DNA from: Clitoria ternatea
Taxonomy: Eukaryota; Streptophyta; Magnoliopsida; Fabales; Fabaceae
DNA: 64,000 nt
Direction of reading: 5' to 3'
Assembly (NCBI GenBank): GCA_037962975.1
Contig: CM075669.1
Location: forward strand, 249,835,351 to 249,899,350
Part shown: piece by piece, positions 1 to 11,720 of the stretch
How positions within the stretch are numbered: position 1 is the first letter of the stretch
How the letters are laid out: every line of letters begins with the position of its first letter
Program-made: the position numbers and the translations under genes
The notes under the pieces: model-generated
Seen by the model: the letters and a program-made list of their open reading frames with translations, nothing else
Told to the model about the DNA's origin: nothing
Database searches by the model: none

Positions 1-780
1 TTTTTTCGTTATTGCTCCAATTTTGTGTATGGAACTTATATCTGTTGACAAAGTAAGTATGTCAGCTAGCATACTGTCTACTCGAACCCATAGATAACGA
101 CCTAAGATGTTCATTTATTACACCATTTAAGGGATCCCAAACCTACACAACACATACAAATTCAATGGTTAAACTGAATTAAACTTAATGCATAATTAAT
201 CCTTAATAATAAATGAGTTTTTGAAAGGATTTTATATATTGTTTGAACCGAATTGCAAAGTTATCATGTATGACTGATGATGTCGGATTATCGACAATTC
301 TATATTGTTGCATGAAGATGCTAACATAGGGAAAATAATTGTTGTTAGCAATGAATTTGACAATGTTAATTGAATGTAACTGTTGCTAGTATAAAAACTT
401 ACTCTAAGTATAATTTGAACTCAATGTAGCTGATCAAGACATATATGTGAGCATATTTGTACTCTTTATCATTCATCCATGGTCTTTCATCTTTGTCACC
501 ATGTTTACCACCCTTCAACAATACAAAGATTGAATGTTCGTTGACATCATCTTCCATCCTACTTGGATTATTTCATATTTTGGTTGTTAACAAACAGTAG
601 TTATTGAAGTGACATGGGGAGAAGTAAGTTATCTCATGATGAAGGAAGAAGCTAAAAATTGATCCTCCCATCCATGCTTTATTTGTAATTACACGTTTTG
701 ACTTTCTTATAAACTTGTAAATTAGCTAAGTAAAATAAAAAAATGGATATGATTAATTGACTAATTAATTAACAAGAAAA
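1..780. other. AT-rich DNA, no gene recognised
   Basis: This stretch lies downstream (in transposase orientation) of the CACTA relic at 784-1900 and may hold more decayed transposon, but I see no readable frame, RNA gene or terminal repeat in it. Confidence 0.5.
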
Positions 781-783
781 TTT

Positions 784-1900
784 GTGTTAGTTACCTCTTA
801 AATGGGTACACCCATCTATAATGGACATGACCGCCTAACTTGGCTTCTTTTGGTAGGTGTACAAGAAGATGCTCCATTGAATCAAAGAATCTTGGGGGCA
901 AAATTCTTTCAAACTCACATAAAATTAATGAGACGTTCTCCTATATAATCTTATTATATCGTTAAATGTTATTGTATTGGTACACAAGTCCCTAAATAAT
1001 ACATTGATCTCAACAAATGACTTCCATATAATTAGGTAATGACCTAAACGTACATAGAAGCAAACACTCTATGAACACGTGACAATTATGACTTTTCATG
1101 TCATGCATGCATTGTTTGTTGATATCCACACATCTAGTCAAGTTTGACGCATAACCACTAGGGATCCTTAATTCTTTAATCCATTTGTAGTCTTCCTTTG
1201 CTTCAGAAAGTGTTAGAGTATACTTGGATTTTGGCATCTTTAATTTATCATTGTCAACATCTTGCAACTCTAGATCTTTGCGGTGACACCACCTAACAAT
1301 CTTTAATCTTGCCTTTTCATTGTCTTTGATTTTATTAGAGACATCATCATAACATTGAAGACATTTAGGTTATATCTCGACACATTATCCTTCCAATAAG
1401 GCAAGTCCTAAAAACTCTTGATCCAATTGTGGAATTTGCCAAAAACAAGGATCTTTCTCAGTTCTCCTTTGTTACATCTAAGAAACCTTCAAGAAAATCA
1501 TTAATTGGCTTCCTATCCAATATCATCGGAGGTCGATCAACCACTCAGCTGACATTCTTTTTAAATGATTTTTGTTGGAACAAAAATGGTGTCCTTCTGG
1601 TAGAACCACCAATATCAGTCACACCATAAATGTTTCCCCTTAAATGACAACCAAAATGACTCAGTCTCTTCCAAACATATGAGGCAAGCCAACCTTTCAT
1701 GCATACTCCATCCAAAAAACATATCATAGACAGGAAAATTATTAAAATTCCATATCAAACATGCCTTCATAATAAAATTCCATATATTTTTCTTATGACA
1801 TAAGCCAGTGACGCAGAGGAACTTGACTTGAAAAACAAAATCCAAATCATGAGTAAAGCAAACCAAATTATTTGTAGACGCATCTAATTTCCCTTGCACA
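784..1900 (-). pseudogene. CACTA (En/Spm) transposase relic, TNP2-like plus DUF4218
   Basis: Read on the minus strand, 1899-1615 gives a broken stretch with the TNP2 transposase landmarks NFPVYDMFFGWSMHERLACL and a CLEE-type zinc-ligand region. Further on, 1267-1010 matches the DUF4218 part of CACTA transposases (KELRIPSGYASNLTRCVDIN followed by KQCMHDMKSHNCHVFIE). A degraded continuation down to about 784 still shows DSLIQWSIFLYTYQ and IDGCTHLRG, in register with the family's conserved HLPYEA/YRWMYPFER blocks. Stops and frame changes occur throughout, so the protein cannot be made. This enzyme family cuts and joins CACTA element ends in the nucleus. No CACTA terminal repeats or 3-bp target duplication were found around it, so it is a fragment. 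Family assignment rests on remembered consensus blocks and is quite secure; exact ends are not. Confidence 0.8.
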
Positions 1901-1939
1901 AGTGATAATAAAGTTATTTAGACCAATGGATGTTATCAA

Positions 1940-2011
1940 GTGGCTGTAGTTTAGTGGTAAGAATTCCACGTTGTGGCCGTGGAGACTTGGGCTCGAATCC
2001 CAGCAGCCACA
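1940..2011 (+). tRNA. tRNA-His (GTG anticodon)
   Basis: The 72-nt sequence folds into a standard cloverleaf. The acceptor stem is GTGGCTG (1940-1946) with CAGCCAC (2004-2010), plus discriminator A2011. The anticodon stem CCACG/CGTGG encloses loop TTGTGGC, giving anticodon GTG, so it decodes histidine. The T arm is TTGGG-CTCGAAT-CCCAG. The D arm carries the internal A-box-like TAGTTTAGTGGT and the T arm the B-box GCTCGAATCC needed for RNA polymerase III. There is no intron and no encoded CCA. Against my memory of plant cytosolic tRNA-His, one T-stem base differs (C to T), changing a C-G pair to a tolerated U-G wobble. A T7 run follows directly. It sits beside transposon debris, but nothing in the fold suggests it is dead. 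Confidence 0.95.
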
Positions 2012-2012
2012 A

Positions 2013-2019
2013 TTTTTTT
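2013..2019 (+). terminator. RNA polymerase III terminator of tRNA-His
   Basis: A run of seven T residues starts one base after the discriminator base of the tRNA-His gene, which is the normal Pol III stop signal. Confidence 0.85.
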
Positions 2020-2756
2020 CGCAAACACTCATTCCCCATATAATTACTACACATCATTAGTGACATCTTCGTTATCATCATCACAACCCATAACCATCAA
2101 ATAAACAACTCAAAGAGACAAAATTTTCCTAAAATTAACCACTTAACATGCAATAGTCATCTATCCTAATGTTTTAATTAAATTCAGAGGTCATGATGTC
2201 CAATTACAGTCCTATATTCTCAATTAAAACAATATATATAAACTAAATAAAAGTTAAAATATAACTAATCTCTTGTCAAAATGCAAATTAATCGGTTACA
2301 AATGCTTTATTTTTTTTATCATAAACACAATAATAACTTGGTCTCTTGAAATGGAACACTCAATGAGGTGATTGAGGGAGATGAAATAATGAGGGGGAAA
2401 AGGGATTCGTTTACAGAGGAAAAAATAAGAGGAAATAATGGATGAGGGAGTTGTTTCCTGCATAAAACACACCCCATAACCATTAAGGTCCCACATTAAA
2501 TCCATATACCTTTTTTTGAATTATATGAGATTTGGCGTGGAATAAAACCAATTTGAAAATGATCCGGGATAGTGTCCCACGCTAAAACCCTCTTGTCTTA
2601 TGCTAAACCTAGCGTAGGAAAATGTCACACACTAAGCCCTATACTAAAATTGATTTTTTGTTATCTTTCACAAAGTGTAGTTATTTATGAGTAACGCACC
2701 TTCTTGTTACTTGATCATTCATTGTGAACCATGTGCAAGAAAGATTCTTGTGTTAG
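2020..2756. other. Intergenic DNA between tRNA-His and element A
   Basis: AT-rich sequence with no gene, repeat or element end that I recognise. Short related phrases occur around 2555-2650 (GTGTCCCACGCTA and CTAGCGTAGG types) but do not form a clear repeat. Confidence 0.4.
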
Positions 2757-3777
2757 ATAAGTGTTGGCCTGGTAATCATGGTTGCTTTTGTTTACTACCG
2801 GGTCATTAATTGGCAAGCGCACCAATCGTTTGTAGTTTTCAAAATTTAGATATCGTTCCACTGGGATTGAAAGTCCAATAACAACAGTAATTTCCTAGTC
2901 ACTATGGTAAATGTAAAGAAACTTATAGACAAAAGAATGATTTATATACAATTTATACAGTATTCACAGGATAGCATGGTTGAATTGTTCATGAGATAAA
3001 AAAAATCTATCTAAAAAGCTGAGTTGCAATCTAAAATAGGTAATATACTTGAGGATAAAACAAAGATAGACAAATTATGTTGGAAATTGGATCCCTAATC
3101 TAGAATAACAATGAGGAACTCAAGACATGCATATTTAATCATCAAGTTTCATGTTATTGCAACTTAAATTCATTATAACCGATCTCTCGTGATATAAATT
3201 CTAAGAATTCACCGTAAAGTCCGATCCCTCGTGAGCTTTTTTAGTAAAAACTTGCATTAAGTCCTGGCCTTATGGCAACAATGGTTAACAACCCCTATAG
3301 AATTGAGATACCAAGGGTATTCCAACTTTTACTTTCGTCAAAACAAGTTTCAATATGGCATGAATAATCATTCTCCCGTTTGACATTCACACTAATAAAA
3401 CAAGTTTCAATACACATGAAAATCATTCTCCCGTTTGACGTTCATATTAATAAAAGATTGAAATACTAACATGGACTTGAATCATAAACATGCAGAGGTC
3501 AAATTCACAACATTATACTCAATAGATTAGTTCACCAATTCCAACATAAACAGATTAGTTACACATGGTGAAAGTAAAAACAATACTTACAGAGGTTGAC
3601 ATTATGAAGACGATGGAAACTTCACGATACAACGATCACAATACACCACAACACTCTCAAGTATCTAGAAAACTATTCTAGAACTACAACTCACAAAGAA
3701 ATACTCAAAACTCGAGTATAGAAGAAAGAAAAGAACTCTGAATGTAGAGAATTGGATGCTTAGAATGGTGTTGGATA

Positions 3778-5557
3778 TGTAACATCCTGATTTTTAATTA
3801 ATGGCCAATTAAGATTAAACTCAGGATTAAGGTTATGGATTAATTGAGTTAATGGTTGATTAAGGATTATGATTGGTTTATTTAATGGCTAATTAGATTA
3901 ATTGGGGAATAATAATGATAATAATAATGTTGAAATGACCCTTGTGCCCTTGGTGGCCTTGTGATGGGTCCGGTTCCCTTCTCTCCCTTTCCCCCTCAAT
4001 TCCCACGCTGATGGGACAGCTGATGGTGGTGATTTGATGACTGATGGATCGTATTAAATGAGGAATGAATGTCTGTTGAGAGAGGGAACGGATGGAGGTG
4101 TTGATAAGCTCCAGCTTTGGTTTCCATTCTCATTCACTTCACTTCTTTCGTGTCATGTTTTCGGATGGGAAGAGAAACGCTCCTCCTTCTCCCTGGAACT
4201 CCATGAGGCTTCTGCCTCTTCGTCTTCACCTTCGCCTCCTTTATCTTCTCTTCTACCCACTCCCTGTGATGAGCCAAGTGGAACGGCGTGGCTGTGTGTT
4301 TGGAGGCTGGGTTCAGGTTCCTCCCCTGTTCCCTGGTGATTCTTCTTCTTCTCTTCTTCATCTTCGTTGATGGGGCTGTTTGGGGGGCTCGGTTGGGAGC
4401 CTGTAGCAGCTGTGTGGGTGCTTCGTTGTGGAAGTGGTCCACTGTATGAGACAGTGCTGTTGTGAAGAAGAAGGCATGGATGGTGCATGGAAGCTTGGTT
4501 GTCCTCCACTGTTGGTGAGGACTAGCTCTCGGTGTTGTTCAAGTGTGGAGCAGCGTTTGGGAACCTCTACTGGGCCGAGTGAAGTCTGCGGTGCTTTGGA
4601 GGCTTGGCATGGTTGTGTGCCTTGGTAGCTGATCTGCCTTGAGGGAAGCTATGTTGGCTCTTCCCAGGATTAGAATGCTGAGCAGAGAGCTGCTGTGGCT
4701 GGGCCGAGTGGCCCATGTGACTTCTGGAACGTCATTCCAGGTAAGGGGGCTTCACATCTCAAATGCATGGCTTATGGACGGATTTCCGGGTGACATTATT
4801 GCACTGTGTTGTGTTTGATGTGTATTGTATGCTGTTGTTGAGTTGAACCCGGTTGTATGATATTTATTACTGCATGGTGTATAATTATCCGTCCAAGAGC
4901 TGTATGATGCTATTTATGATGATATGAGTTAATGTATGAGGTGCATTGGATACATGTGTTAATTCTGTATGCCGAGTGCATTGGCGCTGGACGCCTCATG
5001 AAAGACCATATTCATCTGATTCGCCACTGAAATGCTTGGAGCATATAGCGTTGGATGCTTAATACCGATCGACAATCAGATGAATATGTGTTAAAATATA
5101 TAAAAGACCCTGGGTTGGACTTAGGGCAGTGCCTAGTGCACTAAGCGTTGGACGCTTTAAGACCTTGGGTTGGACTCAAGGCAAGCCTACCGAGTTGGAC
5201 TCGGGGCTGCCCGTAACACTCCCGTTGTTGCTTGGAGCAATTGTGTTACGCGTGAGGGCAAACAGTTTGGTACCTGTAAAACGGCTGAATCATCTTGGAG
5301 CTGAATGAAAGGCTTGGAGCCTGTGTTGCAACAATAAAAATAGATAATGAATAACCGGATCCGGGTGAATTGATGTGTGCACACTTATAATTTGTCATTG
5401 AGCTCAATGTGAATTATTGAATATGTGAATATGAAATGATTGGGGTGAATCCGATTGGATTAATGCATGTATACTGATGCTATGCCGAGTGCACATTTAT
5501 ATCCGAGTGGATGAATACATGTATACTGATGCTATTGTAGAGTGCACATTTATTGGG

Positions 5558-5594
<37 letters not shown>

Positions 5595-6518
5595 ATGCTG
5601 TTGCCGAGTGCAATGTGAACCTATGGTTGTGCATATATATGATTTCAAACAATGTGATTTTGTATAAACCCGAGTAGAAATCCGAGTGAACCTCTCTGGG
5701 GGAAGAGTTGTTATGATGGATTAGATTGGACATATGCTAAGTGTTTTATATATATAATCCGAGTGAAGTTATATATGTATTCCGAGTGGAAGACCGAATG
5801 GGTGTTTGTCGGTCTTGGAGTTAGTTTACTGAGTGGAATACCGCTCGAAAGATGAGTCGGTTTTTGAATGGGCTTCCGAGTGACTTAACCTGATAATATT
5901 CCGAGTAAATGGGTAACGACACGAGTGATCTAAAGGTTATGTATTCTCCGAGTGAGAGAAATGATGAATATGCCGAGTGGTAGGTGTATGGTACATTCTG
6001 ATTGAATGTGGTTGGAATACACCGAGTGGTGTTTGGTTGGGTGGTAACCCGAGTGAGAGAAGTTATTGGAATCCGAGTAGGATAACCCTCAATTGCCGAG
6101 TGGATTGTATATGTAATCCTTGAGGTTAGAAAATAAGAGGCTAAGTTATGGGACGTATGAGATGGGGCCGAGTGAATGGAACCCCTGAATACCGAGTGAA
6201 ACCCTTTACCGAGTGATGGGAATGCCGAGTGTGGCTTCTCGCTTCAACAAGTGAGTTCTCGCTCCAGCGAGTGTGTCTTCAATGGAAGGCTTTGGGTCGG
6301 CTTCGCTCAAGCGAATTGGGCCTCGCTTCAGCTATGTATTTCCGCTGGGCTGCCTATTGATTGGCTTTTACTTCTTCCCGCCGTGACGCATGGTGGTCGG
6401 CTTTTTATTGCCTTGCCTTCCCTTTTCTTGTTTTATTTTTGACCCGGTTCTTCATGATTTATTTTGGGAAAATTTCCCCTGTCCCGGGTTTAACTCTAAT
6501 TAATTTTAGGATGTTACA
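3778..6518 (+). mobile_element. B1: 2.7-kb code-free LTR-like element of the CCGAGTG family, probably a solo LTR
   Basis: The element begins TGTAACATCCTGATTTTTAA and ends TTTTAGGATGTTACA, so it has TG...CA ends inside a 10-bp inverted repeat. It interrupts the A LTR exactly between TTGGAT and GGCC; flanks GGATA (3773-3777) and GGATG (6519-6523) form a 5-bp target duplication with one transition. No reading frame resembles a transposon protein and there is no primer site or PPT inside, which fits a solo LTR. Contents: a GC-richer stretch (3950-4750) with a good splice-donor-like site (CCAGGTAAGG, 4738), a motif family around GCGTTGGACGC (4985-5160), an AT microsatellite, the CCGAGTG array and TCGCT-type palindromes (6236-6335). 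Plus orientation is inferred from the motif direction in D. Confidence 0.8.
5475..6232 (+). repeat. CCGAGTG motif array of B1, with an (AT)n microsatellite
   Basis: The heptamer CCGAGTG, or a one-base variant such as CCGAGTA, occurs about 20 times in 760 bases, always on the plus strand, at irregular spacings of roughly 14-70 bases. It is followed mostly by GA, GG or CA. An (AT)n run occupies about 5560-5590. The intervening sequence is not itself repeated, so this is a scattered motif cluster rather than a tandem satellite. One further copy lies at about 4974. Confidence 0.85.
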
Positions 6519-7029
6519 GGATGGCCCTATTTATATGGCTTAGGAAGGGTGCTGACGCTATGCGTCAGTCCCCTGACTCAGCCTCCATTAAACGCAACTG
6601 ATAGTGGCCACCTTGGAATATTTTATTCAATCATGCATTGCCATATGGACCTGTCTCCACTTTCGGTTTGGCCATTTGTGCAGAGTGGAGTGGCCAATAA
6701 TGGGTCACTAAGTGAGTGCTTGGCCAGCTTGGTTGTGGAGTCCACGCAGCTCTGACGCTACGTGTGGCTGTGACGCGTAGCGTCAGTATTAAAAGTACCC
6801 ACGCTACGCGTGGTGTTGATGCTACGCGTCAGCTTCTCCAGATCTTAAATTTTCTCTTAAATTCTTTACTTTTTCACTGCAAAACTAGAGAAAATTGATC
6901 AAGGGCAGATTATTTCCAACAACATCTATTTATTGAATTTAAAACCTAATTTTCTAACAAATTAAACTAATTTTTATTATTTTTGTGAAATTTTTATTAA
7001 AGGATTTATTGTAAATTTCAGGACTAACA

Positions 7030-7045
7030 AATACCCCAACTTGAG
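7030..7045 (-). other. Polypurine tract of element A
   Basis: On the minus strand the sequence directly before the 3' LTR reads AAGTTGGGGTATT, the purine-rich plus-strand primer position expected immediately upstream of a 3' LTR. A conserved CTCGAGGACGAGCAA-type block precedes it. Confidence 0.7.
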
Positions 7046-8233
7046 ACATTGCTCGTCCTCGAGCAAGAGAGAAAAATAAGAAAAAATAAAAATTTGAAAT
7101 CAAATTTTTGAGTTAGTCCGAGAATTTACAACAAAAAGTAATTTCACAATTTAACTATTTTGTAATAATCAAAAATTGATATCTAATGTAACAAAGGTTT
7201 AATGATAAAATTCTTTACAATATTTTATTAACAAATCAAGCAAAATTTCAGGCTTACCTCACAAGTGTTTATCTCTATGCAAAGGGTAACCTGTTTCACT
7301 CAATCAATCATAAAATCAAATGAATTTAATTTTGATTGTCATCTAATCAATGGTTAATCATACAGAGTTAATTCAGAAATCACAAGGTCTTTTCACGGGT
7401 TGTAATGAGGTTTGGCTTACAAGAATCAATGGTTTTTCTTGGTATTCAAAAACCTGAAATCATAAAAGTGCTTTTTTTAAATAATTTTTAGGCTTTCTCT
7501 TGGCCCCAAACTCTCATTTTCTTTTATTGATGAAAATAAATACCCCCAACTTGATTCTTTTCACTATTTTTGATTTTTCTTTTTCATATTTTATTTTCTT
7601 GTATTTTGAAAAGAATCAAGTTGCTTATCTTTTTCATTCCCTATTTTTGTAAGAACACTAAAAATATTTATTTCAACTGCTCTTTTAATCAATCAAGTAT
7701 AGGAAATGGTTAAAAACTGTTTTAGGTTTAAGGGTACCAAAGAATTTATTCTCAGGCTCAACATGGGCTTGCAAAGGATAAAATAATTTTTACCAAGGTA
7801 AGCTGTTTGGCCCAAGGTTTCTTTTCACCAATAAATGTGCCTTGATCATTTTCCTAAATTCTCTGTACAACAACACAAATCAAATATTAAAGCAAAATCA
7901 ATTCAAATGAAGTTATTATGTCGATTAAACCCTTAAGTGTTTAAAAGATCCCTCAGCTCACCGGGTTATCGAAATTTAGCTTGATAGTTAATAAACTTAT
8001 TGTAATTAAATTTATCAAAATTCCTAAGTTTCCAAAGAATCAATAATTGATTTTACAAAATTGGTTTTATTATGTAAAAACTTTAAGTGTATAAATTAAC
8101 TTACTAACAAAAATTTGATTGATTTATTTAAACCCTTTTTTTTATGAAAATAAATTAAAAATAACAAATAACAGAATGGGTTGCCTCCCATTGAGCGCTA
8201 GATTTAATGTCTCCAGCCTGACATTCCTGCATT
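7046..8233 (-). other. 3' non-coding region of element A
   Basis: AT-rich sequence between the pol stop and the PPT. Some Athila elements carry an env-like gene here; I find no reading frame or transmembrane-type segment, only low-complexity T-rich and A-rich DNA. Confidence 0.6.
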
Positions 8234-9377
8234 TCAAGGATCAGTTAAAAGATAACTGGTGGTAATTTTGTTAATTTCACCACCCAAATAGAGTTTCAAC
8301 CTTTGCCCATTTACCATCTAACTTCTTTTGGAAGTTGGATCTTCAATTTCCACTACTCCATATGGTTTAACTTCTTTAATCAGAAACGGGCCTCACTATT
8401 TTGATTTCAATTTTCCAGGAAACAGTTTTAAACTTGAATTGAACAATAAAACTTACTGACCTGGTGTGAAATGTATTTTCTTTAGCTTTTTATCATGGTA
8501 AGCTTTCACCTTACTTTTGTAACATCTGGATGATTCATAGGCATTGTTCCTCATTTCCTCTAATTCGAGTAGCTGTAACTTTCGTTTGTCTGCTGCTACA
8601 TTTTGATCAAAATTGAGGAATTTTAAAGCCCAATATGCTTTATGTTCCATTTCAACTGGAAGGTGACATGATTTTCCATAGACCATCTGAAAAGGAGAAA
8701 GACCAATTGGTGTTTTAAATGCAGTTCTGTATCCCTAGAGTGCATCATCAAGTTTTTGTGACCAATCCTTTCTAGAAGATGACACAGTTTTCTCCAGAAT
8801 TCATTTTACTTCACGATTTAAAATCTCTGCTTGTCCGTTGGTTTATGGATGATATGTTGTGACTACCTTATGCTTTACTCCATAATGTTGTAATACTTTC
8901 TGAAGAACTTTATTACAAAAATGTGAACCACCATCATTGATTAAAGTTCTTGGTGTCCCAAATCTGCAAAAAATATTTTTCTTCAAAAAATTCACAACAG
9001 ATTTAGTGTCAGCATTAGGGGTAGCAATTGCTTCCACCCATTTTAAAACATAATCAACTGCCAAAAGAATGTATTGATTTGAGTGAGAGTTAGGAAAAGG
9101 TCCCATGAAGTCAATTCCCCAACAATCAAATACCTCAACCTCTTGTATATTTGTGAGAGGCATTTCTTGCCTTCTTCCAACATTACCTGTTCTTTGGCAA
9201 TTATTGTAACATCCTGCTTTAATAGTAGTTCAATTATGTAATTTATGAAGCATGGAAGGTCTGTAAGTGTTGATCAATGAATAAAACACTCTATGGATGG
9301 CTTTTAATGCTCCAAAAGTTTCATTTTTGGGTATAATTCTAGAATTTATATAGATCCTTATTGATAAGGCCCAATTT

Positions 9378-10215
9378 CCGAGTGAAAATGCCTTAGAAAG
9401 AACTGTCCGAGTGAGAAAGAGACTCTGTTCCGAGTGAAAACTGCAAATTCCGAGTGACCAAAAGGAATTCCGAGTGGAAAATCTGAGTGTTGGAGTCGGA
9501 CTCAGAAGAATACTTCCGAGTATAAAAAGAATGAGGTGTTTCTGAAAGAGGAATCAGAATTGTGTAACATACCGAGTGAAGCTTATGCATATTGTTCTTT
9601 TCCGAGTGGTGAAAACCTTAAAGGTTTCCGAATGAAGAACAATTCAAGGGTTTCTGCCAAATGGAAACCTGGGAGCATTGAGTCGGTCTGAGACGACTTG
9701 ACCGAGTGAAAGGATGAAGGAAGAGGAATCGGTTTTAATTAAATTACCGAGTGGATAATTGAGTGGAATGAGTCGGCTTAATAATGATTTGAAACGGCCG
9801 AGTGGAAAACAGAGAAGAATGACTCGGTTTCAGGGAGAATATGCCGAGTAAGATATTTTATAAGTAAGTCCGAGTGAGGAAACTTCGACTGTCACCTCCA
9901 AGGAAGAGAAATCAGACTGAGAGTTTCAAATAGAACCAATTCCGAGTGAATAATAGGCGAAGACTCGGTTTCAGGAGGTTTTACCGAGTGGACTATGATG
10001 TTGAATGAAAAACCGAGTGGATTCGCTTAAGCGAATGAATTCCTCGCTTAAGCGAGGGAGAGTGTCTGGCTCAAGCGAGTCGGTATCCGCTTGAGCGAGA
10101 GGGACTCGGATTTCCCTCTTTTCATGTTACCGACCATTTCCAGTCGGTATATACATTGACCGAGTAGAATTCCAGTAGGCCAAGAGGCTGACCGAGTGAA
10201 ATTTCACTCGGAATT
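9378..10215 (+). repeat. CCGAGTG motif array of B2
   Basis: About 19 plus-strand copies of CCGAGTG or a one-base variant lie in 840 bases, spaced irregularly. The final part (10,200) also has the reverse form CACTCGG, making a short inverted pair with an upstream copy. The array ends in four TCGCTT(A/G)AGCGA-like palindromes at 10022-10100. Confidence 0.85.
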
Positions 10216-10659
10216 CACTGTCAGAGTAACGCTTTGACTTCAATTTTGTCCCTTTATGCATATTTTTAATATATTTGACCCAATTACTCACCCTAGTGGG
10301 TGGACGGCCAGAAGTGGAAGACATATCATTTACTTTCTTATCTAGATCTCCATTATCAACCCACTAACAGCCCACTAGAAACCCACTCACAAAAAGCTTG
10401 TCCCCCACTGCCTTTGCATTATTAAACAAAACACTATCCCTTCAGAAACTCTTAGAAAACAGAAATACAGTATACCATCTTCCTTTCTTCCTCAAGACCT
10501 TCGAATAGAAGCCAGGACAACAAGGAGGCCAGTTCCAGTCAGCAAACCAAGTAAGAGGGGATAGGGTTATGAATAACTATAGAATGGGTAGAATTGTATG
10601 CTGTTCTAGGATTCCAGAATTAATTACGTAACTTGTTGCTCATTTTTGAAATTGAAAAT

Positions 10660-11720
10660 GTGTGAATTTGATTCTGACTTCTTCATAAAAGTTGTAGATC
10701 TTTTTGTTATCTGAATTTTGAGACCTGAATCAATTAATTTGAATATGTATAGCAAACGTTATAGCCAAAATACTATAGCATCTTCGTGTGGAAGATTTAT
10801 CCTATGTTTTGTGTATATATTGATTTGCTGGGACTTGTACGTGCATAATTAGCCTTTGATGTCTTCATGAAAGTTGTATATATTTATGTTGTGGATCTTT
10901 AGAAAGTGGTTTCAAGTCAAAATGATTTTTGTAGCTCAAGTTATGCCTAAAATACAGAAGTATGTCCAAGCTGTAAATCTGTTAACTTGAGATACAAACT
11001 TTATTTTTAAAATTGGGAATTTTGTGGTGAGAATTAGTGATCAGTGTCTTCATGAAAGTTGTAAATCTTTTTATTATGTGAATTTTGAGACCTTAACCGA
11101 CTGATTTGAATATGTCTAGCAAAAGTTATAGCCACAATACTACAGCATGTCTGAGTGGAATATTTATCCCATGTTTTGTGTATATTTTAATATGCTGAGG
11201 CTTGTACGTACACAATTAGCCTTTGATGTATTCATGAAAGTTGTAGGTATTTATGTTATGGATCTATAGAAAGTGGTTTCAAGTCAAAATGATTTTTGTA
11301 GCTTGAGTTATGCCTAAAATATTGAAGTATGTACAAGCTGTAATTCTGTTAATTTGAAATCCGAATCTTATTTTAAAACTGGGAATTTTGTAGTGAGAAT
11401 TAGTGGTTGGTGCCTTCATGAAAGTTATAGATATTTATGTTAAGGATAATTTAGAACTGTTTTCATGCCAAAATCATTTTTGTAGCTCCAGAAACGTTCA
11501 AATTACTAATATATGTACGTTTTGGAAAACTCACCTTGAGGCAGTGTGGTATTTCATGAATAAATGGTAATTCTGTTTGGAATTTGAAATTGTGTTCTTC
11601 ATGAAAGTTGTAGATAATTGTATTATTAAGCTATAGAAAGTGGAATCACATGAAAAGGTTATGATTTGCTCAAGTTATGATAGTTTTACTAGAGTATGTT
11701 GCTGTTGGAAATGTTGAAAG
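10660..11720 (+). repeat. 184-bp tandem repeat, six units, with alternating two-unit pattern
   Basis: The landmark CTTCATGAAAGTTGTAGAT recurs at about 10679, 10863, 11047, 11232, 11416 and 11598, so the spacing is 182-185 bases. Units 1 and 3 share one version of the downstream sequence (GCAAAAGTTATAGCC then CCATGTTTTGTGTATAT). Units 2 and 4 share another (CAAGTTATGCCTAAAATA then GGGAATTTTGTGGTGAG). Unit 5 has partial similarity to the second type and unit 6 is the most diverged. This is a higher-order dimer of about 368 bp. No reading frame is conserved. Confidence 0.85.

Larger units (their letters stand above)
2762..7029 (-). repeat. 3' LTR of element A, split by B1
   Basis: This is the left copy of the A LTR, about 1522 bp after removing B1 and one 5-bp duplication, matching the 1511-bp copy at 17312-18822 nearly throughout. 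Segment 2762-3777 continues at 6519. In sense (minus) orientation it holds U3 with CTGACGC/ACGCGT palindromes (6553-6835), then a TATA box (sense CATATAAATAGGGCC, about 6523-6537), then R-U5. Two imperfect copies of a roughly 65-bp unit containing ATCATTCTCCCGTTTGAC occur near 3370-3440. Confidence 0.93.

Noticed and set aside
4058..4628. Several overlapping reading frames of 66-118 codons on both strands in B1
   Set aside because: Frames overlap in GC-rich LTR sequence, show no known domain and no conserved start context, and are explained by low stop-codon density.
5475..6232. CCGAGTG array considered as CRISPR or satellite
   Set aside because: Eukaryotic LTR context, a 7-base motif and irregular spacers; there is no repeat-spacer regularity and no cas genes.
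6251..6898. Plus-strand frames of 60-68 codons across the end of B1 and the A LTR
   Set aside because: The same frames recur in the other A LTR (18342-18691) and run against the sense strand through the palindrome cluster, so they are LTR by-products.
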